Shown here: positions 12,241 to 23,209 of the stretch, one piece after another
How the letters are laid out: every line of letters begins with the position of its first letter
Position numbering within the stretch: position 1 is the first letter of the stretch
Origin: Rhea pennata
Taxonomy: Eukaryota > Chordata > Aves > Rheiformes > Rheidae
Length of the DNA stretch: 64,000 bases
Assembly (NCBI RefSeq): GCF_028389875.1
Contig: NC_084702.1
Span: 68,669,582-68,733,581, forward strand
Reading direction: 5' to 3'
Position numbers and translations under genes: made by a program
The notes under the pieces: model-generated
Told to the model about the DNA's origin: nothing
The model's database searches: none
What the model saw: only the letters and a program-made list of their open reading frames with translations

Positions 12241-15200
12241 TTAATGTGGAAAAAACAGGATACAAAAAATCCAAAGCAATGATTTCAAAAATGAAAAAAT
12301 ACCTTGTATTGAAATATATAGATCTTCAGTTCCTTGGTGAGAAATATGTACTATAAATAGATTCAGTAATGGACAAAATTCACAAAATACATGCTTTGAC
12401 AAACATGTAGAAAGGACTGCAAGTGCACATTTACACAGAGAGACATTTTTTGAAACTGTCCTTAAACCCATTCCACCAAATCCCGCATGCTACTACTAGT
12501 AATAATACATTGTATTTTTATAATATCTTTCATTTTTGGACTTCAAGCTATTCTGAGAATTATAAAGCTAACAAAGAGTTAATTCTGAATTGGCTGGTGT
12601 GTCTTAGCTTTTAATAAGTGTGATCTGGTAGCTCTGAGATAAAAATGAATGCATATATCCTAACTGAGCAATGTGCTTGTGAAGCAGAGTCAGTGGAAGT
12701 CATGTGGGTTTAGGCAGTTCAGCTTCCAGAGCTGTTGGTTAGCGCAAGAGCACGTGGCCCCAAACTCTTAAAAATGCTGCTGTTCTGCACTGCATGCTTG
12801 TTCTGGAATGCCACAGTGGAAATTTAAGTAGCAGTTTGGTGCCAAACACAGCCCTCTCTAGTACCTCCTCCTCCTCGTCTCTCGTCATGCTGCGGTGCTG
12901 AGCAAGCCAGCAGGGCTCACAGCCACTTTCTTTCCCTTCTGTATGACTCTGCCCAAGTTAGGAGCTTGATTACGTTCGCCAGCCCAAAGGCTGCCGTAAG
13001 GGTCTGCTCAGGAGCTCTCCCCATGTGCATAAGCAGTAACGGGAGCTGGCGGCAAGACGTGCGTGCTCTCACCACCTTCACGCCTCCTTCCCATTCAAGG
13101 CCAGAGCATGTTGCAATCCTGACTCCTCTCGCCCTTGCCTTTGGGGCAGGTGAAAATGAGAACGTGTTGTGAATATGCACAGCCTGCCAGGCACATTCCC
13201 ATTTAGGTGAGCTCCCTTCCGCAGCTGCCTGGCTGCGCAGCTGAGCACACAGGCAGGCCAGAAATTCTGGCACACAAACCCCTCTCAAACACAGCACTGG
13301 AACTGGATTGAGGACAGATAGGTAGGAAGAGGATAGGAATAAGTAAGACCTGCCACGGTGCTAGGCTGAACTGAGAAGCATGTAAACACAGGAACTTAAT
13401 GAAGGACAATGAGTTAAGTATTAAGAAAACTGCTTTTTAAGTATAAACTTTTATATAACTAGGTATAGGCTGCTTTCAGAATCCCATGTCCATTTTTTGG
13501 TTGTTGAGATGTGAATAACAAAAGTTACTGCACGTGCAGGGTGGCATTAAAAATTGTATTTGTTCATGTGGGTGGGGGAAAGGTAACGAATTTTGTTATA
13601 TGAATGATACCACCTCCAAAACATGTAATCACTATCAGAAGCTAGAAGGCTAGAGCATGAGATAGGTGCCTTTTTTTGGGTGATCTGAGAATTAAAATGC
13701 ATGCATTCTGTTAACCCTATTCATGTTACATACATAATTTTCAAAGATCATCTTTGGATAAACAGGAGTTATGTGAGTGTATCATGCTGACGTACACAAA
13801 ATCTGTGCTGTCCTTGGAGGTTCTGTTTAATGAGAAGAGCAGATCTGCAGGGGGGAGTGCCAGCCACGCTGATGACAGCAGCACACATGCTGGCATTTTC
13901 AGGACTTCGATTGAACATTAATTGCAAACACTTGGTTTTGTTTGTTGTAATTGAGTGTTCACAAAACTGTTAAGAGTCATAATTAGATTACAGTGACTTC
14001 AGCCTAAAGTTCGTAATTAGTTTGTAAAGAACCTTGCACGCAACATTTGGAGGCTGTAGAAATAATTTAACTTGTGACATAGCTAAGACTGTAGCGCTTC
14101 TGATTTCTCTGATCTCTTCTAACTAGTTTCTCTCGATCTTTACGTTTGTATTTTCACTGAAGCAGACAGTGAAGATACTACTGCTTTTTAGGGCTGATCA
14201 CTAAGGGTAAAAGTGAACTATAGAAGGTAATGGGCACACTGCTTCTTCAGGAGAAGTGTGTGCCATAAGCAGTGCATCACTTTTGCAAAGGCTTTTTGCA
14301 CAGCATTTCCCTCCTTAAAGGCTTAAGCTCTGAATTAGTAAATTAAACTATGTTCCCAGCACTGCAGCTCAGTCATCCACAGTGTTAAATTGTCCCTGTC
14401 ATGTTTTTAGCCAGTGCCAGCCTTGCAAACAACTCCTGGCTGTGGCTTCAGAATGGGAATAGGAATAGACTTCTATTTTGCAGGTGCCTATCCTGCTGTG
14501 AGAGAGTTCAATACTATGGACATGGGCTGTCCTGTGCCAGCTGGCCCCAGTGCCCGGACATTTCATTTGCTTGCACAGATACAGCCTTTATAAAGCCATT
14601 CTTCTGTGCTGAGCTGCTTTGAGTAGTGGTGAACATTTAAAATGAGACTGGTGATTCTCATACATCAGTAATTCTAAATAAATACATAATTTGCAAGAAT
14701 ACAAGGCTTTTCAGGATTATCATCCTTTCGAGTAAAGCCTGCTCTGGAACACTGCTATGCTGATTCTGTTTTGGAGAGGGGAGTTGTATTCATCTAACTA
14801 TTCTCCAGCTGAATGTAAAGTAAATAATACTGTAAATTTTGTGTTTCGAGCTTCCCTCTGCTGATTTTGCCTGTGTAGTTCAGAGTGCTTTTATTAAGCA
14901 ATATCTTGTGTTTTACCTTAGCAACCTTAAATAAGATTTATCCATTTTGTAAATAAATGAGATCTTGGACAAAAATGCTTCTAGAAAATCTTGGAATCTA
15001 GTAAAGAAAACTCACATCCTGTCTACTGAGCCATGCTGGCACAGATGGAGAATGCTATGGGGCCTCCTTACCCTGCTTGTAACTGGTATTCTAATTAATG
15101 ATCAGATTGTAATTCCTCCCAGATTTTGTCACCTTTTACACTGAACTGCTTTTTAGCAAATGAAAAAGTTCCGTACACCCTGAAAAAATTACAGACCATC

Positions 15201-15689
15201 CTGGTCCATGTTCCCTTGGCCCAAATGGCACAGGGTTCAGGTACAGATCTGATGGGCAGAGAGTCTCCATCTTCTGATGAACTCTCTTAACACTGTACTG
15301 TTCTAAGGAGCTGTAGTCCATTAGACAGATTACCAGTCGCCAAGATACAACTGATTCCTCTTTTTTCTATATACTTATGTGAATTTCACAGACTGACAAA
15401 CATCCCTAAATTCAATTTAATGGTTAACAAACATAATCTGTCAGTTACACAGTATGATACATAAAAACCACGTGCTTTTCTTAAATATGGCCCATGAAAA
15501 AACTGGGACTCATCAGAAAACTTGTTGATACTATGATGCACAAAGGTGGCTTTATGGTTTATTTTTTTGAGTCTGATGTTTAATTATTAACAACAAAAAA
15601 AAGTTCAGGTCCTGTTCAAAATTCTAAGATGCATTTCTTGGAGATTTTGATTGGAGAGTAACATGAGTCAAAAGCTACCTAAGAGGTAG
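12241..15689. other. Non-coding stretch, no gene recognised
   Basis: Short open frames near 12917-13409 lie in mildly GC-richer DNA and resemble nothing known. A homeodomain/forkhead-motif-rich segment at about 13.91-14.02 kb is a candidate regulatory element. Otherwise this is intergenic sequence leading up to a CpG island. Confidence 0.5.
13912..14022. promoter_or_regulatory. Candidate enhancer-like cluster of ATTA and forkhead motifs
   Basis: In about 110 bases there are several homeodomain cores: CATTAATTG near 13916, GTAATTG near 13948, a TAATTAG-ATTA run near 13980 and GTAATTAG near 14012. A forkhead-like TTTGTTTGTTG lies near 13938. Such motifs are frequent in AT-rich DNA, so this is only a candidate and needs conservation data. 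Confidence 0.25.
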
Positions 15690-16130
15690 CGCTTGCAGGT
15701 GAGCTGAGGACTGGGGGCCGCTGCCGCCCCGTGCCCTGGAGCGGGGGGGACCGCGGCCGAGCGCGCCGGCGGGGAGGCGCCTGGGCGCCGCCGCCCGCTG
15801 CCGCCGCGCTTGGTGCCGGGCAGCGTGGGAGTTACCGCCGCGCTTGGTGGTTCCGCTGCTTGTTCCATTTTCGAAACCAAAACCAAACCCGAAGCAGCAG
15901 TACCGCTCCTGCGGCTGGGGGCGAGCGTTGTCCCTCTGTCGAAGCCGCGGGCTCTGCTCCGTAGGGCGGCTTGGGGCAGAGGCGCTGGGGCTCTCGGGGG
16001 GCTCCGCCTTACTGAGGGCATCTCTGTGAGTCGCCGTGTTTTAACCGAAGTGGCAGAGCCCCCCGACACGGCAGCGGGGGTGCCGGGCGGGCCCGGAGGC
16101 GGGCACAGCTCGGGAGCGGGGCGGCAGCGC

Positions 16131-16152
16131 TGCCGTGCCGTGCCGTGCCGTG
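16131..16152 (+). repeat. CCGTG pentamer repeat in CpG island
   Basis: The sequence reads CTGCCGTGCCGTGCCGTGCC, about four tandem CCGTG units. A second pentamer run of CCTCG or GCCTC units lies at about 16259-16281. Both are likely slippage-prone. Confidence 0.8.
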
Positions 16153-16258
16153 TTAGCGCGCCGGGCCCCCCGTGTGCCCTCCCACAGGCCCGCCCCCGGT
16201 GAGCAGCGCGCCCGAGCCGTCGGGGAGCGCCGAGCGCCCGCACTGCCCCTCGGACCGC

Positions 16259-16281
16259 CGCCTCGCCTCGCCTCGCCTCGC
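16259..16281 (+). repeat. CCTCG pentamer repeat in CpG island
   Basis: About four tandem CCTCG units lie in the distal half of the island. Confidence 0.8.
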
Positions 16282-16509
16282 CGCTACAAGCGGGGCCCCC
16301 GGCCCGCCCGGGCGGCCGTGGCCGTCACCCGCGGAGCTCCGCCCGTTTGCTCGCCTGCTTGCTTGTTTTTCGCCTAGGGAGGAGCTGTTAAGCCTCAATC
16401 CAAAGTTTTAGAACAAACTACAGGTTTTATATGCATACGTATATTTATACAATATACCTACGTATCATTTTATATATAGTATATTTCATACAACGCTAAG
16501 GGGCTCATA

Positions 16510-16813
16510 ATGAGAAACCAGCGCATTGCTGCGTGCAGCGGGAGCGTCCTGTGCGCAGGGACAGGGCGCTGCTGCGCGGGCTGCGGCGCTCCAGCGGGAG
16601 CCCGGCGCGGCGCGGAGGCGAAAGCTGCGTGCGGCGGAGCGGGGCCCGGCGGCGGCGGAGCGGGGCCCGGCGCCCCGCGGGGCGGCGGCGGAGCGGGGCC
16701 CGGCGCCCCGCGGGGCGGCGAGGCGGCTGCGCGCGCGCGGGGGCAGAGCGCCCGCAGGCTCCCTCCCGGCTCGGGAAGCGGCGAAGCAAATCCCGAGGAT
16801 GAGCGCTCCACAG
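16510..16813 (+). CDS. RANBP3L: Candidate alternative first coding exon of RANBP3L (long, low-complexity)
   Basis: This frame opens with ATG at 16510, just after an in-frame TAG at 16477, and runs 101 codons plus one base to a strong donor (CACAG|GTAGGT, cut after 16813). It ends in phase 1, exactly what the exon at 28144 needs. The joined peptide would read EDERSTERSVLAQP, comparable to EDRRQQEKSVIAQP in human RANBP3L as I remember it. Against it: most of the exon is Gly/Ala/Pro/Arg-rich and built on an in-frame 33-bp repeat, and it would give a 528-residue protein, longer than human RANBP3L (about 465). The exon may be real but largely untranslated. The 23267-23351 exon competes for the same junction. 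Confidence 0.35.
16633..16719 (+). repeat. In-frame GC minisatellite (33-bp unit)
   Basis: The core GGCGGAGCGGGGCCCGGC starts at 16633, 16654 and 16687. The last two copies are 33 bp apart; the first copy is 21 bp from the second. Both spacings are multiples of three, so the candidate exon around it encodes a repeated GGAGPGAPRGG-type peptide without a frame change. The tract is prone to G-quadruplex formation and to length variation. Confidence 0.8.
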
Positions 16814-16833
16814 GTAGGTCTTGCTGGCTAATA

Positions 16834-16835
<2 letters not shown>

Positions 16836-16866
<31 letters not shown>
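16836..16866 (+). repeat. Poly(T)31 tract
   Basis: 31 consecutive T lie 22 bases downstream of the candidate donor at 16813/16814. It is a mononucleotide tract, likely of variable length. Confidence 0.95.
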
Positions 16867-16870
<4 letters not shown>

Positions 16871-17156
16871 GTGATTCAGGTCTCCCGTTCCCCGAGCAAA
16901 GAGATTTTTGGGAAATGGGGTAGTGATGAGCACGAAGTCTGAATCCGCGGTGGTATTGACACAAGACAGAGCTTGGCTGGCAGTAGTTTTCTTTATCATA
17001 AATTCTTAGTGATAATCCTTCATGAATCTGCACTTTGTATTTTAGTTGAATAAAAAGCACTCTACGAGAGTCTTGAATTTTTCCCGTATGGCACCCCAAA
17101 GGGATCTCTGCTTCTTTACAGGAGTGGTTTTCTGCATTTTCATTTGAGATTTCTGC

Positions 17157-17179
17157 TTTTTTTTTTTTTTTTTTTTTTT
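17157..17179 (+). repeat. Poly(T)23 tract
   Basis: 23 consecutive T, in putative intronic or intergenic DNA. Confidence 0.95.
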
Positions 17180-19556
17180 AATAGCCTGCCAGTGATTGCA
17201 AATAGCGCTCGTGTTACAGGCTGTCACCTTGCCTCATCTAGGTAGTGAGGAGGAGCAAGAACTGATTTATAATCTGTGTTTTTTAGGAGGCTGGATAAAG
17301 GTACAAGTGCTAAATTACTAACTGCATTTTGCAGGTGATGCCACAAGGCAGTTTTTTTACCAGGCGGGTGGATAAATGAACCAAAACAGCAGGAGGAAGC
17401 GTGAGCTTTCCAGGTTTAATCCTGATGCTAGCATTGCTTTAGTTCAGTTTGCTTGGGCCGGTTATTCAGTCAGCCAGCCCTCGTAGTCTGTGCTTGCTTT
17501 TGAGCACATGTAGTCCCCTTTACTCTAGTGCGTAAACTTAAAGCATGTGTATGTTTTGCTAGATCAGGGCCTTCTTACCTGGATATTTCAATTTCTGCAC
17601 AAACAAAATGAGTGTTATTTTTATGCTACTTTGTAGGGATTTGTGAAATTTAGTGTTTGTACTATGCCCTGAAAAAGTGATGTTTTATGTGCTTATGCAG
17701 TTTATAGCCCTTGAATTGAGCATTTTACAGGCTTATATGCTAGACTGAAAATGCTGAGCCTGGGGATGTTGGAAATTTTTGTGGTTATAAAACAATTTCT
17801 GGTTACATACTTTGGCACAGTCCCACTGGTTCTGCGACCGTTACTTCTGGCCTTGCAGCTCTGCTAGAATTACAGTGTAGTGATGAGATTCCCCAAAACA
17901 CTCCCTTCACTCAGATGTTTGAAATAAAGCCATCTCTCCTTAGAAATTATGCTAAAGTATTTCTGAGGTAGGATGTTGTTGTTTTAATGCCTGCTTGCGC
18001 TTTTCTCATATAAAGGTGAGGATTGTGCTCTATAGAAATGAATGGGTGTGACATATGCTGTATTTATAAACATTTTTGCAGGATCCTAGCTGAGTTTCCA
18101 TGGATGAAGAAAGACAAGAAGTATTTTATTTTTAAAATTTCTCATACTGCATGAAACAATCCAACAGTGGATGCAGTGAGTAATATATGGAATTTTTCAG
18201 GTAAAGGAACCGCTTCAACACTGATCAGGAAACCTCTATTTAGATTCTGTAGCACTGAGAAGAGCATGAATGTGACTTAAAAAGTTAGGGCCTGATTCTG
18301 CACGACTTTGCTTGGATGAAAAATTCTTGCTGTTATAGTTGGTCTCATTGATGACAGTGAACTTGTTTATATGGGTTATGAACTAGTTGTATGACAAAGA
18401 ACGTGCAGGATTGGAGACTGAATAGTACAGTAAAGCCGTCCTTGGACAAATTCTTCCAGAAGTTTTATTTTGCAATAGTCAGTAGGGTGAATTTTTCCTT
18501 TCTTTTTCCTGACTACAATAAAACAAAAACTCACTTCTTTAAGAAGCCCTGAATCATGAATGGTACAAAAAAGTGTGATGAGATTATTTATCCATTCCCC
18601 AAACTGTGTTTATAAGATGCTATCTGAACCTAAGTTAAACAATATACACTTTTTATTTAGTACAGAGTGTTCAAACAGCATGCAGTGCAGTTCGTTTGCC
18701 CTGAAGTACAGTCACTTCTGTAGCAAGCACAGTCTGATGGCCAGATGTCTTGTTGTATACTTCTAAATTCTCTAGAAATAAGAACGATATTGTATTACAA
18801 GAACTAAAGATTTATCAAAAATGATGTTTTAATATGTTCAGTGTATGTTAGTTAGACAACGTCGAAGCTATTTTTTCTGATTAAACACCTCAGCATGGTT
18901 TTAGACCAGTCATTTAGAACATTTTTCACTGGACGACTTTGCAAGATCAGGATTCATGAGAACTGATTGCAATTCTATTGGCTCATTGATAATCTTCAAT
19001 CGAAGAGTATCCTAAAAGAAAATTTTCCATTACCTTACAAGTTTGGAAGTACTACTAAGATGCTAAATTTGTAAACTTGTCCCCAGTACAGAAGTTTGTG
19101 ATCAAGTATGAAATGTCACTGGGAGATAGACTCCTGTACCTCTCGCTATCAGAAACTCTTCTGATGAGCATTGGAGGCAGATTAGACTTTTACTTGACTT
19201 AAGCCCTTGTTCATATTTCCTCCCATTTTGTTACTGATGAAAGGGTGTTTATGTATAATAGATTAGGGTGTAAATGAATTAATCTTGTCTCACAAGGTCT
19301 TAGCAAAAAAGTAATATAAATATACTTTGACACTCCTGCTGTCCTGGTATTAAAAATAAATATTAACTGGAGAGAGAAATTATCTTAATTTTTAAAGGAG
19401 TTGTCCTGAAAAGTATTGAATATGCTTCATAAACAGAAACCAAAAGCATGAAGGATAGTAAATAGGAATGTAAATGTATGGTTTTCAGGTCCATATTTAG
19501 ATTCTTAAATAAGTGACATGATTTTTGAAAGGTCCTGAACAACCAGCACTGCATGT

Positions 19557-19575
19557 GAATTCCCTGGGAATTCCC
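19557..19575. promoter_or_regulatory. Perfect palindrome containing a kappa-B consensus
   Basis: GAATTCCC and GGGAATTC flank a single T (19557-19573). GGGAATTCCC at 19566-19575 matches the symmetric NF-kappa-B consensus GGGRNNYYCC. This is a motif match only and can occur by chance. Confidence 0.3.
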
Positions 19576-22036
19576 AGTTGAGAACTGCTCTGCATTTCTG
19601 GAAATGGGCCTGTTATTCAGGAGCAGCGATGTTTCTGAACGTGAGTTTGTTCTAAAAGTCTTAAAGTTGGTGATTATTGACTTGAGCGCACGAAGTACTG
19701 TTCTAGGACATCCTCCTTGTGTCATCTTTGTTATTTAAGTTTTGGCACAGGAAAGCCTGGATTATATAGCGAGGTCACTGAGGGACCTGAGATCTTGGCT
19801 GGCAGCCTTACTGCACTCTCGTTTGGCTGTGAACTCACTCTACTTTATATTGCAAAGTTCAGTGAGTGTATGTATAAAACAGATAGCACAGTTCTACTGC
19901 AGGTTTAGCAAATCCTATTTGTAGCCAGAAGGTTTTGGTTTTTTTCCCTCCTTTAGATGAAAACTGTCTGTCTCTTGAAATACAGACGTGTATTTTTTTG
20001 CATTAAAAAACAGAAACAATACTGAAACGTGAGTCCAAGCTTAGATAGGAACATATTCTGTTCATATTTTCATGGTATGTATTTCTTTTCTGCTTGATTT
20101 TTGCAGTTCTATCATCTGAAGTAATGTTCTGTGCTTTTTACAGACTATTGAAGATAAATTAGTCATATTAGTACACAGTTTATTTGTGATACTCCTTGAG
20201 GCAATAAAGAAATGGACAGATCATCAGTTGGTACAATCAAAATAGTTCTTTTTTCTTTAATGGAACAATGCTAATTTCTGGATACACATCTTCCACTTAC
20301 ATATTAGTCCATCATTGTTTTCTTTTTTCAGTTTTTTGTGTGTATTGCCATATAATGCCAGGCAAAATATTTTATTTTAGCACTTTTTTCAATAAATTAC
20401 TGTAAATAACAGATATTAATAAATAGTAGAGACAAGATTTATTTTTTTTTCTCTTATTATTTGAATAATGTAGAAAAATTACCTCTGGAGATGAAACAGC
20501 TAAAATCACAGTAAATCTTTTCCTGTTGACCTTTTTCCCCAATTAGATTTTCCAGTTTAGCTAATTTGTGTGTGAAATACTATAAATCAATTATTTAAAC
20601 TTAATGTTCATGTTTTTGTTGCTAGAAATCGAATTACATCTAACTTTGCTGCTCAGCAGCCTGTAAGATGAGAACAGCTTATGCCTCTTGAGCACTAAGC
20701 TCTGTTTTTTGACAAAGACACATACACAGTAATGTGAAGGGCAAAACTGTGTTCACAGTCAGAGGGACAAGTAAAAAAATAGCAGGAATTAAGAGAAATT
20801 TCTGTGATGTAAAACTCTGGAGACTTAAGACATGTTTTACGTACTGTGCAAGAATAATTAATTTCATACAGTTTTCTGCTAAAAGAAGCATCTATTTGAT
20901 ACTAGCAGCAGAAATCAAAGAATTATGTGTTTATATTTTTTTTCTTCCCTTAGCTAAATGTTTAAAAGAAATCTGAGATTCTCAAGTATAGCCAAACTGG
21001 CCACAGATAGGGACCAGCAATGTTGTCTGCAGCCTCCATACAAGGACGTGTTCTTACTGCTTAACTTTCTTTGGTCTAAGTTTTGTGACTATAGCAAAAA
21101 TTCAGTTGGGAACCAATGATCTAAGCAGTTCTTTACATCAAAAGCAAGAGTGTTTCTGCTTTTATTTTTGAAAACTGTATTAATAGTATACAAAGTTAGT
21201 TAAAGTCATGATGCAGTGTATCAGTGTAGAAACTTGCGAATACTGTGCCATGCCCTTATTTCTTGATGAAATAAGAGGATAATCTGATTTTAACTTTCAA
21301 TTTAACAGTTTTAATGAATTGTATATTGTTTACTATGGGGTCATGAGAGAAAGCTGGACGTAGTTAAATGTTTTATCAGTTAGATGCCGCTACTGACATT
21401 GTTTGGAGATCATAGGATTGTCCAGGATCTTACTTTATTTATGAAAATGAAACTATGATTAAGGATTTTTTTTTCTATTTCTTTGTTCTTCAAAGTAAAA
21501 ACTGTAGTTTCTGTTTTGGAATGAATTTTTTTACTAGAAGGTTCCAATGGGATTGTTTTCAAAAAAGAGAGGGAGAGGAAGAGGTAGAAGTTATTTTCAT
21601 TAAGGAATGAAGAAAAAGATGATTTTTCATGAGTTCGCTTTTGTTGTCAGCGTTAAATCTCTGATGGAATTAACAAATCGCTGTTCAAGCTTTGTGCGAA
21701 GGATTGAGTTTCGTAGCTGAGTCAACCTGCATGTCTGTTTGCAGGACCAGTACTTACTTTTGAAGAGCTACACAAATAACATACACAGTTCTGGGAATAG
21801 TAAGAGCTCAGGAAAAGCCCAGTGGATTGACATTAGGCATTTAAAAATTCTCCGTATGAAACAGTTGAAAGAAGTGATGCAGACATGACAGTCTTGCCAT
21901 CTAACTCGTCAGTGGCACTTCATTGATAAATAAACGAACAGAACCTTTTGACAGCTTGGTGGAGAAATCTTTTAAGTTACGGCTTTTCACCTGGCTTTCA
22001 GTTAAGATTCCTTTTAAATCAGAAAAACTGAACACA

Positions 22037-22060
22037 ATGTAAGGTGTAGACACCTTACAT
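22037..22060. repeat. Perfect 11-bp inverted repeat with T-box-like half-sites
   Basis: ATGTAAGGTGT at 22037-22047 and its exact reverse complement ACACCTTACAT at 22050-22060 are separated by AG. Each arm holds AGGTGT, the core of T-box half-sites. A further TTGTAAGG follows at 22062-22069. It could be a paired T-box site or a small cruciform. Confidence 0.6.
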
Positions 22061-22843
22061 ATTGTAAGGATGAGGTTAATTTACTGGAAAATATTAGATT
22101 AATTTCATGGGGAGGTTATTACAGCTTTCTTCGAAGCTGACTGGCAACGCCCTGAGCAACAGTAGTCACTGAGCAGTCATTAGAAGAGCTAGGTGATGCT
22201 CCGTACCTCTGACACCGCTGACAGCTCGAATCCTTAAATAGCTGCTTACATTTGTAAGTGCCTAAAGGGGATCATTAGCCAATGGTACTGATTTGAATAG
22301 AACTAATTTGAATGAGAAAATTAATCTCTGTACTTTCTCTGTGTACTAGTATATGTTACCAAGACTGGAAAAGTGATTCACATGTAAGAACAATCATAGT
22401 CGTCAGACTCTGCCTATATTTAAGCATCTTAATGTATATATAAAATCAGGTAGATTTTTAGATTCGATGAACACTCACAGCTTCCACTGAAGTCAGCCAT
22501 CCTGATTGATATAAACCCTTCTATTTTTATTTGTTACAGATATAGATTCCTAGTTTGATAAACAAAAATGTGAAAGTATTTGGTATGAATATAAATTACA
22601 GTGTTTTCAAACTTTGGGTAAGCATGCATGTTTAGTAACAATGAAGATGCAACAGAATTTATTTTCTTTTGAGTCTAAAAATATAAAAGTTAATTATTGA
22701 AAAGTCAGAAAGAAAAGATTTGTATTGAGATCTGCAAATTTCTCTGTTACCCATGGCTTTTAAGGTTTGGGAGGGTTCTCTCTGTTTAGGGAGGACTACA
22801 GCCATGGCACTTAGAGCCACTCTTGACACAGGACTTCTGATTC

Positions 22844-22863
22844 TTTTTTTTTTTTTTTTTTTT
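22844..22863 (+). repeat. Poly(T)20 tract
   Basis: 20 consecutive T in non-coding DNA. Confidence 0.95.
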
Positions 22864-23209
22864 CCCTAAGATTTGGGGTCTGTATCTGTTTTCTGGGCAA
22901 GAAGGAGTAATAGCTACAATGGTAACACTACCAAAAGCTTCAGTATATATTTTTTAATACATATTTTGTAAAATTTCTACTGCTTTGGGAGGATGAAGGC
23001 AATAGCAATAGAAGTGAAGACTGGATCGCCTCAGAAAAGGCTGAAGGACCCTCTTCATGAGCAACTCTGGCTTTGTGGGCTACATGCAAAGCTGGTGAAA
23101 GTGGGTTTTGCATTATTCCCATATCCTTGATGACTAGTGACTTAGGCAGCAGCCAGCAGTTGTTTTTTTCCCGACGTGCATTCCTGTATTTTCTTCCAAA
23201 CTGAATTTT

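Larger units (their letters stand above)
15690..16375. promoter_or_regulatory. CpG island, upstream part
   Basis: Dense CpG and very high GC begin abruptly after AT-rich DNA at about 15.69 kb and end at about 16.37 kb. Several good + strand splice donors are present (GCAG|GTGAGC at 15698/15699, CTCT|GTGAGT near 16026, CCCG|GTGAGC near 16199). An island of this type normally marks a promoter. The nearest recognised downstream gene on the + strand is RANBP3L, about 12 kb away. Long open frames on both strands are expected in such GC-rich DNA, and I do not call them genes. A divergent non-coding transcript is possible. Confidence 0.65.
16867..23209. other. Non-coding stretch (intronic if the 16.5-kb first exon is used)
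   Basis: No conserved coding exon was recognised. The sequence is AT-rich with short random frames, poly(T) tracts, a palindromic kappa-B-like motif at 19.57 kb and an inverted pair of T-box-like half-sites at 22.04 kb. Confidence 0.55.

Noticed and set aside
15668-16243. 191-codon minus-strand frame in the CpG island
   Set aside because: Arg/Ala/Pro/Gly-rich composition typical of antisense GC-rich DNA; no domain, no homology.
18083-18120. Exon-like segment with acceptor TTTTTGCAG, an ATG and MDEERQE before GTATTT, resembling the RRQQE of human RANBP3L
   Set aside because: Joining it to exon 28144 gives the wrong frame and an early stop; the donor is weak. Probably chance.
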